A DNA stretch of 10,712 nucleotides, from assembly GCA_948497845.1 (NCBI GenBank), contig CAOOMX010000038.1:1-10712 (forward strand). Direction: 5' to 3'. The position numbers and the translations under genes are program-made. Origin of the DNA: an uncultured Bacilli bacterium. Lineage in GTDB: Bacteria > Bacillota_I > Bacilli_A > RF39 > UBA660. This document shows positions 6,041 through 10,712 of the stretch, one piece after another (within the stretch, counting starts at the first letter, position 1; every line of letters starts with the position of its first letter). A model generated the notes under the pieces. It was given only the letters and a program-made list of their open reading frames with translations. It searched no databases and was not told the origin of the DNA.

Positions 6041-7141
6041 TTATACATTAAATCTAAAGTAGCAGATATCTCCATCTTGCATGATGTATTCTTTTCCTTC
6101 TATTCTTAGCTTACCTGCTTCTTTTACTTTCTTTTCATCTTTTAACTCTAATAAATCCTCATAACTCATTACTTCAGCTTTAATGAATCCTCTTTCAAAA
6201 TCATTGTGAATAATTCCAGCACAGGCAGGAGCTTTCATGCCTTTTTTAAAGGTCCATGCTCTTACTTCATTAGATCCAACCGTAAAGAAGGTCGCAAGTC
6301 CTAATAAATCATAGGAAGCAAATATTAAATTGTCTAATCCACTTTCTTCTATTCCACAAGATAACATAAATTCCTTTTTTTCGTCTTTTTCAAGCGGTGC
6401 TAAATCCGCCTCTAGCTTAGCACACATCATTATTACTTTAGCATTTTCATTACTTGCATATGTACATAAGCTTTTTGTATAAGCATTTTCTTTGTTAATA
6501 AGTGCCTCTTCATCAACATTCGCTACATATATTAATGGTTTTAATGTTAGAAAACTAAAGTTCTTTATTATCTTTCTTTCTTCTTTATCCATCTCTATCC
6601 TACGTAATGGAATATTTTTTTCTAATGCATCTTTACATTTTCTTAATAATGTAAGTTCTGCTAATGCTTCTTTATCCTTTGTTGTTTCAGCCTTTTTTTC
6701 TATTTTTCCTATTCTATTTATAATTATTTCTAAATCTGCTAAGACAAGTTCTATGTTGATAATTTCTACATCTTTAATTGGATTTGGTGAACCAGTAACG
6801 TGTGTTATGTTTTCATCATCAAAACATCTTACTACCTCTATAATGGCATCTACTTCCCTTATGTGTGATAGAAATTTGTTTCCTAAACCTTCTCCTGAAG
6901 ATGCACCTTCTACTAACCCTGCTATATCCGTAAATTCAAACGTTGTAGGTACTACACTCGGTGGATTATATAATGAACTTAGATAATCTACTCTTTTATC
7001 TGGTACAAGTACAACTCCAACATTTGGCTCTATGGTTGCAAATGGATAGTTTGCTGCTAAAATATTTTTTTTGGTTATTGCATTGAAAAGGGTTGATTTT
7101 CCAACATTTGGTAACCCTACTATTCCTGCTTTTAATGACAT
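6041..7141 (-). CDS. ychF: Redox-regulated ATPase/GTPase YchF (OLA1 family)
   Basis: A 366-residue Obg-related P-loop NTPase, close to the standard family length. Motifs: G1 GLPNVGKST (9-17), the switch-I region NYPFATIEPN (31-40), G3 DIAGLVEGASSGEGLG (72-87), and NVDE (208-211) in place of NKxD, the change linked to ATP preference. A coiled-coil insert lies at about 130-195 and the C-terminal TGS domain ends at FRFNV. YchF binds ribosomes and is linked to stress and translation control. Start: ATG at 7139-7141, giving the usual MSLKAGIVG N-terminus, with AAGGGGG about 9 bases upstream. The reading frame is open 22 codons further, but that part overlaps the transporter gene and is not conserved-looking. 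It lies 14 bases after the transporter stop and is the last gene of the parA operon. Confidence 0.96.
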   Translation of the reverse strand: MSLKAGIVGLPNVGKSTLFNAITKKNILAANYPFATIEPNVGVVLVPDKRVDYLSSLYNPPSVVPTTFEFTDIAGLVEGASSGEGLGNKFLSHIREVDAIIEVVRCFDDENITHVTGSPNPIKDVEIINIELVLADLEIIINRIGKIEKKAETTKDKEALAELTLLRKCKDALEKNIPLRRIEMDKEERKIIKNFSFLTLKPLIYVANVDEEALINKENAYTKSLCTYASNENAKVIMMCAKLEADLAPLEKDEKKEFMLSCGIEESGLDNLIFASYDLLGLATFFTVGSNEVRAWTFKKGMKAPACAGIIHNDFERGFIKAEVMSYEDLLELKDEKKVKEAGKLRIEGKEYIMQDGDICYFRFNV

Positions 7142-7155
7142 ACTTTTATTCCCCC

Positions 7156-8703
7156 TTATAAAGCTATTCCACTTGATATACCAAGAGGTAATCCTATTAA
7201 ATACCATACTACTATAATAATTACAAATACAAATAAACTTGTTAAAGCATACGGATATTGATATTTTATAGCTGTGGATAACTTAAACGATTTGTTGTTT
7301 TGATTATATTTTTCTAAATATGCTAAGTATACAATGAAATACGCTAGTAATGGTGTTAATCCCATTGTTACTGATTCTCCTAAACGAAATACTACTTGAG
7401 CAAATTCTGGTGATATCCCCGCATTCATAAGCGTTGGTACTGCAGTGGTTGCTAATATCGCCCACTTACTTATTGAACTCGGTAAAAAGATTGTCGTTAC
7501 AACTGACGCTAAAAATAAAAGTAGTATTAAAGGTAATCCAGTAAAAGTGGTATTTCCAATTAAATTTGCAAATGTTCCTGCAATCATGTTTCCTATATTG
7601 GTTTGTTTTACAATACTTATAAATGTTGCAGCTGCAAAAATCATAAGTAGTATTTTTCCAATTCCATTTAGACTTGAACCTAACGCTTCAATAAATTCTT
7701 TGTTGTTGTTTATTGTCTTAGCTCCTATTCCATAAGCAAGTCCTAATATTACAAAAAATACAGTGACTATAAATACAAATCCATTACTAAAAAAGGAATC
7801 AAAACTAAATAATTTATCAATATATAATGTTTGACTATAATCTAGTAAATTCCCAGAAAATGGAAGCCCTGGAATAATATTATATATAAATATCAATAAA
7901 TAGATAGCTCCTGCTAATATAGCAAAGGTAAGCCCTCTTCTTTTTTTCTTCGTGATTACTAAATCTTCTTCTAATTCTTCATTGTTTTCAAATTCATATT
8001 TAGGTACTTTTTTAGCAATAATATTTTCTGTTATATGCGTTATGAATATGGCCATAATAATGGTTATGATGAGCATTATAAATATAAATGCAAATGGTGA
8101 AATAGTATAATTTGCTTGTAATATATGGGCATTTAATAAGGTTGTACTTATTAATGAAGAATCTATACTTGTTAGTAAAAAACTTATGCCCGATCCTAAT
8201 GTTAAACCTGCAAAAGCTGCTATGATGCCGATCATTGGATTTCTCTTTCCATATTGAAATAACAATGCACTTAATGGTATAAAAATAATATAGGATAAAT
8301 CACCCATTATGCTTGCTAAGATACAGATTAATACTAAAGCAAATGTTACAGTTGTTTTTTTAGCTTTTTTTGTTAGTAATGTAACTAATGTCTTTAAAAA
8401 ACCACTTTTTTCCATAATCCCTATTCCTAAAAGAATAATTATAAGATGTGGTAAGACTGCAAAATTTGCAAAATTAGATACTGTATTTGTAAATATGTAT
8501 TTTAAACCACTTAAACTTAATAATGACGTTACAGCTTCTGTTGTTACTTGATACTCTCCTGTTTTTAAAGAGATTTGATTAAATGTTGATTGTACGTTAA
8601 ATAAGTTAAGAATGCCACTTATTAGGATAATTCCTAAACATAGTATTAATAACGTCATTACTGGATGAAGACCAATGCCCTCTTTAGTTCTCAGTTTTCT
8701 CAT
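7156..8703 (-). CDS. AbgT-family transporter
   Basis: A 515-residue inner-membrane protein of about twelve hydrophobic segments; E. coli AbgT has about 510. Diagnostic stretches are GDLSYIIFIPLSALLFQYGKR (134-154, broken here only by family-typical changes), NPMIGIIAAFAGLTLGSG (155-172), TSIDSSL (178-184, family GTLDPLL), PSSISKWAIL (408-417) and FRLGESVTMGLTPL (439-452, family YRIGDSVTNxITPL). AbgT takes up p-aminobenzoyl-glutamate, a folate breakdown product; relatives MtrF and YdaH export sulfonamides. The D-to-E and N-to-M changes at 443 and 447 mean the substrate cannot be assumed. Asp181, Trp414, Arg440 and Pro451 are kept. The ATG at 8701-8703 overlaps the DUF951 gene by 20 bases, with AAGGTGAT 5 bases upstream. 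It sits in the partition/ychF operon, an uncommon place. Confidence 0.9.
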   Translation of the reverse strand: MRKLRTKEGIGLHPVMTLLILCLGIILISGILNLFNVQSTFNQISLKTGEYQVTTEAVTSLLSLSGLKYIFTNTVSNFANFAVLPHLIIILLGIGIMEKSGFLKTLVTLLTKKAKKTTVTFALVLICILASIMGDLSYIIFIPLSALLFQYGKRNPMIGIIAAFAGLTLGSGISFLLTSIDSSLISTTLLNAHILQANYTISPFAFIFIMLIITIIMAIFITHITENIIAKKVPKYEFENNEELEEDLVITKKKRRGLTFAILAGAIYLLIFIYNIIPGLPFSGNLLDYSQTLYIDKLFSFDSFFSNGFVFIVTVFFVILGLAYGIGAKTINNNKEFIEALGSSLNGIGKILLMIFAAATFISIVKQTNIGNMIAGTFANLIGNTTFTGLPLILLLFLASVVTTIFLPSSISKWAILATTAVPTLMNAGISPEFAQVVFRLGESVTMGLTPLLAYFIVYLAYLEKYNQNNKSFKLSTAIKYQYPYALTSLFVFVIIIVVWYLIGLPLGISSGIAL

Positions 8704-8884
8704 TTTTTATCACCTTTTTTAACTTGCGCGTAAACTCAATTCTATCCATCATGATTTCTCTACCACAATTGTTACACTTTATTTTTACATCTACTCCAAC
8801 TCTTGTGATTGACCAAAGATTCGTTCCACACGCATGAGGCTTTCTCATGATTACTTCATCATATAGATTAAATTCTTTATTCAT
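8684..8884 (-). CDS. yyzM: DUF951 small zinc-ribbon-like protein (YyzM type)
   Basis: A 66-residue protein. RKPHACGTN (14-22), RVGVDVKIKCNNCGREIMM (28-46) and the basic FTRKLKKVIK (51-60) are the DUF951 pattern. His17, Cys19, Cys37 and Cys40 could bind one zinc ion. The family is often described as nucleic-acid-binding, but no function is established. The ATG at 8882-8884 shares one base with the ParB stop (TAATG), and GAGGA lies 6 bases upstream, so translation is likely coupled to parB. B. subtilis yyzM also lies between the soj-spo0J genes and ychF (yyaF), which supports the call. Confidence 0.88.
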   Translation of the reverse strand: MNKEFNLYDEVIMRKPHACGTNLWSITRVGVDVKIKCNNCGREIMMDRIEFTRKLKKVIKNEKTEN

Positions 8885-9768
8885 TATTCATCCTCAATTT
8901 TTATATTAATTTCATCTAGTATTCTTTCTAAGTCCCTCTTATCATCAAAATAAATTTCCATTTTATTCTTTCCAATGCGTACTTTTGTATGAAGCTTATC
9001 ACATACTAAATTTTCATATAAACGATAACCAACTTCAAAACTTGGCGTATGTACTTTCTTTTTATTTAAGCTCTCACTTTCTGTACTTGCAATTTGTTCT
9101 AGCTCATGCACACTAATTTCTTCTGTAACTATCTTTTTAGCTAAATCTACTGCTTTGTCATCGTCATCTAATTTACTTAATACTCGGGCATGCGACATAG
9201 ATATGTCTTTTTTTTCTACCATCTTTTTAACTTCTTCTGGTAATTTTAATAATCCCAATATATTCGTAACATATGACCTGCTCTTTCCAAATTTTTGAGC
9301 AAATTCTTCATGTGTATAACCACGTAATTTAATAATATTACTTATACTTGTTGCTTCATCAATAGGATTTAAATCTTCTCTTTGAATGTTTTCTATTAAT
9401 GCTATTTCCATCATTTCTTGGTCATTAAAGTCTTTAATAATAGCTGGTATCGTTGTTAGGCCTGCTATTTTAGCGGCTTTTGTACGACGTTCTCCAGCAA
9501 TTAACTCATACCCTTTAATGCTTTTTTTAACAATGATAGGTTGAATTACACCATATTCTTTTATAGATGTTGCTAACTCATTTAATGATTCTATATTAAA
9601 CGTTTTTCTAGGTTGGTATGGATTACTTCTTATCTCATCAATATTGATTTCAGTTACATCTTTGTTACTTTCTTCTACTATGTCACGTTCAAAATTGTCA
9701 AAATCAATGACTGAACTTGAAAATAACTGTTCTAATCCTTTTCCTAAAGCTTTCTTCTTAGATTCCAT
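8884..9768 (-). CDS. parB: Chromosome partitioning protein ParB (Spo0J)
   Basis: A 294-residue ParB CTPase clamp that loads at parS sites near the origin and recruits condensin. Seen: the ParA-stimulating N-terminus KKKALGKGLEQLF (4-16); RSNPYQPRKTF (47-57); the CTP-binding GERRTKA (92-98); ENIQREDLNPIDEA (126-139); the parS-reading helix-turn-helix FAQKFGKSRSYVTNILGLLK (156-175); and a C-terminal dimerisation domain. I use the ATG at 9766-9768, which gives the usual short N-terminus. A TTG at 9775-9777 has a better-spaced AAGGA (5 bases) and would add three residues, so it remains possible. The gene overlaps parA by 11 bases and touches the DUF951 gene. No parS-like site (TGTTTCACGTGAAACA) was found by eye. 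Confidence 0.96.
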   Translation of the reverse strand: MESKKKALGKGLEQLFSSSVIDFDNFERDIVEESNKDVTEINIDEIRSNPYQPRKTFNIESLNELATSIKEYGVIQPIIVKKSIKGYELIAGERRTKAAKIAGLTTIPAIIKDFNDQEMMEIALIENIQREDLNPIDEATSISNIIKLRGYTHEEFAQKFGKSRSYVTNILGLLKLPEEVKKMVEKKDISMSHARVLSKLDDDDKAVDLAKKIVTEEISVHELEQIASTESESLNKKKVHTPSFEVGYRLYENLVCDKLHTKVRIGKNKMEIYFDDKRDLERILDEINIKIEDE

Positions 9769-10543
9769 CTCTACCAATCACTTCCTTTGCTAAATTTGCA
9801 TAAGCTTCAGTAGCACGGCTTGTTGGATCGTATTCATTTATTGGTTTTCCATGGCTTGGCGCTTCAACAAGACGCACTAATCTAGGTATTATTGTATTAA
9901 ATACCTTATCTTTAAAATACTTCCTTATTTCTTCAATTACTTCTAATCCAATATTTGTTCTTCCATCTAACATCGTCAAAAGAACTCCTTCTATACGAAG
10001 ATTTGGATTCATACTTGATTGTACCATAATTATTGAATTAAGTAATTGTCTTATTCCTTCTAATGCAAAATATTCACATTGGACAGGTATAATTACTGAA
10101 TCACTTGCTACAAGAGCATTCATTGTTACTAACCCTAAAGAAGGTTGACAATCTATAATAATATAATCAAAATTTTCTTTTATTTCATCTAATTTAATTT
10201 TCAATTGAAAACTTTGTTGAAATTCTTTATCTTCCAACATCTTTTTGACAAATTCTACATCTACTCCCGCTAAATTGATGGTAGAAGGTATAATACTTAA
10301 ATTTTTATACTTTGTCTTTTTTATTGCTTTTTTTACTTCGCATCTTCCTGTGATTAATTCATAAATATCATTATTAAAATCATTTGTATTTAGGCCTAGT
10401 CCAGTGGTGGCATTACTTTGGGGATCCATATCGATAATAAGGACTCTTTTGCCCATTTTTCCTAATGCTGCTGCTAGATTTATACTAGTAGTCGTCTTAC
10501 CAACTCCTCCTTTTTGATTTACAAGTGATATGATTTTAGCCAT
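9758..10543 (-). CDS. parA: Chromosome partitioning ATPase ParA (Soj)
   Basis: A 261-residue Walker-type ATPase that works with ParB in origin segregation and, as Soj, regulates DnaA. The deviant Walker A is KGGVGKTT (11-18) with the signature Lys11; Walker A' is DMDPQSNATTG (38-48); Walker B is IIIDCQPSLG (128-137); VQCEYFALEG follows. No N-terminal DNA-binding extension is present, so it is the chromosomal rather than the type Ia plasmid form. Start: ATG at 10541-10543 with GAGGTG 6 bases upstream; the in-frame GTG at 10552 is part of that ribosome binding site. First gene of a five-gene operon reaching ychF. Its promoter is weak by eye, so read-through from upstream is possible. Confidence 0.97.
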   Translation of the reverse strand: MAKIISLVNQKGGVGKTTTSINLAAALGKMGKRVLIIDMDPQSNATTGLGLNTNDFNNDIYELITGRCEVKKAIKKTKYKNLSIIPSTINLAGVDVEFVKKMLEDKEFQQSFQLKIKLDEIKENFDYIIIDCQPSLGLVTMNALVASDSVIIPVQCEYFALEGIRQLLNSIIMVQSSMNPNLRIEGVLLTMLDGRTNIGLEVIEEIRKYFKDKVFNTIIPRLVRLVEAPSHGKPINEYDPTSRATEAYANLAKEVIGRDGI

Positions 10544-10579
10544 AACTAGCACCTCTTCTATATAACTTTCGTACTTTCT

Positions 10580-10608
10580 ATTTTATCATATATTTTCTAT
10601 TTGTTGAA
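10580..10608 (-). promoter_or_regulatory. Possible promoter of the parA operon
   Basis: Minus-strand TAAAAT (10580-10585) preceded by TGA, an extended -10, lies 17 bases after TTCAAC (10603-10608), a poor -35. It is 37 bases before the parA start codon. The -10 is convincing and the -35 is not. Confidence 0.4.
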
Positions 10609-10665
10609 TTGTTTTATAATAAATTTTTCATCTTTTTCAAATTAAAAAAAATTATAGAATTATTA

Positions 10666-10710
10666 CTACTCTCCAATTCCATAATCTCTTCTTATTTTTT
10701 CTAACCTTAC
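10666..10710 (-). CDS. Possible 3' end of an unidentified gene
   Basis: One frame is open from the right edge to a TAG at 10666-10668 and reads VRLEKIRRDYGIGE, which looks like a charged helical protein C-terminus. A second frame, to a TAA further in, is less protein-like, and the third stops at once. In related genomes rsmG (gidB) or the ParB paralogue noc often precedes parA, but 14 residues are too few to tell. Bases 10609-10665 hold only AT-rich sequence with no convincing terminator. Confidence 0.3.
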   Translation of the reverse strand, partial: VRLEKIRRDYGIGE

Positions 10711-10712
10711 TC

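Noticed and set aside
6492..6986. 164-codon plus-strand open frame opposite ychF
   Set aside because: Antisense shadow of a highly conserved gene; Ser/Ile/Phe-rich translation with no recognisable domain or ribosome binding site.
7142..7207. 22-codon N-terminal extension of YchF
   Set aside because: It overlaps the end of the transporter gene, lacks a ribosome binding site, and the ATG at 7141 gives the canonical N-terminus and length.

Overview
The window is AT-rich DNA with tight gene packing, strong AGGAGG-type ribosome binding sites and B. subtilis-like promoters. It carries a Firmicutes-type chromosome-partition block (parA, parB, a YyzM-type DUF951 gene and ychF). This suggests a low-GC Bacilli or Firmicutes genome, perhaps an uncultured gut or Mollicutes-adjacent lineage. 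TGA is used as a stop (1960-1962) and the tryptophan codon I checked in the acyltransferase gene is TGG, so the standard bacterial code (table 11) applies, not the Mycoplasma code. The species cannot be named from sequence reading alone.

Layout from right to left. Positions 10666-10710 hold a probable 3' end of an unidentified minus-strand gene. A minus-strand operon then runs from 10543 to 6041: parA, parB, DUF951 zinc-ribbon protein, AbgT-family transporter, ychF. Its genes overlap or sit within 14 bases of each other, and it ends at a strong bidirectional terminator (5994-6031). The same terminator closes the only plus-strand gene, an N-acetylhexosamine-kinase-like phosphotransferase (4844-5989). 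This kinase is transcribed divergently from a second minus-strand operon, Bax1/YccA-type membrane protein then RDD membrane protein (4689-3400). Clear sigma-A-type promoters face away from each other between the two units. The RDD gene ends in a terminator whose stem overlaps its last codons.

A third minus-strand unit (3315-902) encodes a single-pass membrane protein of a poorly known family, translationally coupled through an ATGA overlap to an acyltransferase-3-like multi-pass membrane protein. It ends in tandem hairpins. The left edge (652-1) is the N-terminal part of a secreted protein with a SipW-type signal peptide, like TasA or camelysin. Its leader is unusual: a terminator with a 16-T tract, a promoter that uses that tract as spacer, and a 12-bp stem-loop butted against the Shine-Dalgarno sequence.

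Most of the window is ordinary housekeeping sequence. The parts most worth a second look are the leader of the TasA-like gene, the AbgT transporter inside the partition/ychF block, and the acyltransferase-like protein that seems to lack the family's N-terminal catalytic histidine. I see no CRISPR array, insertion sequence, tRNA, rRNA or parS site.
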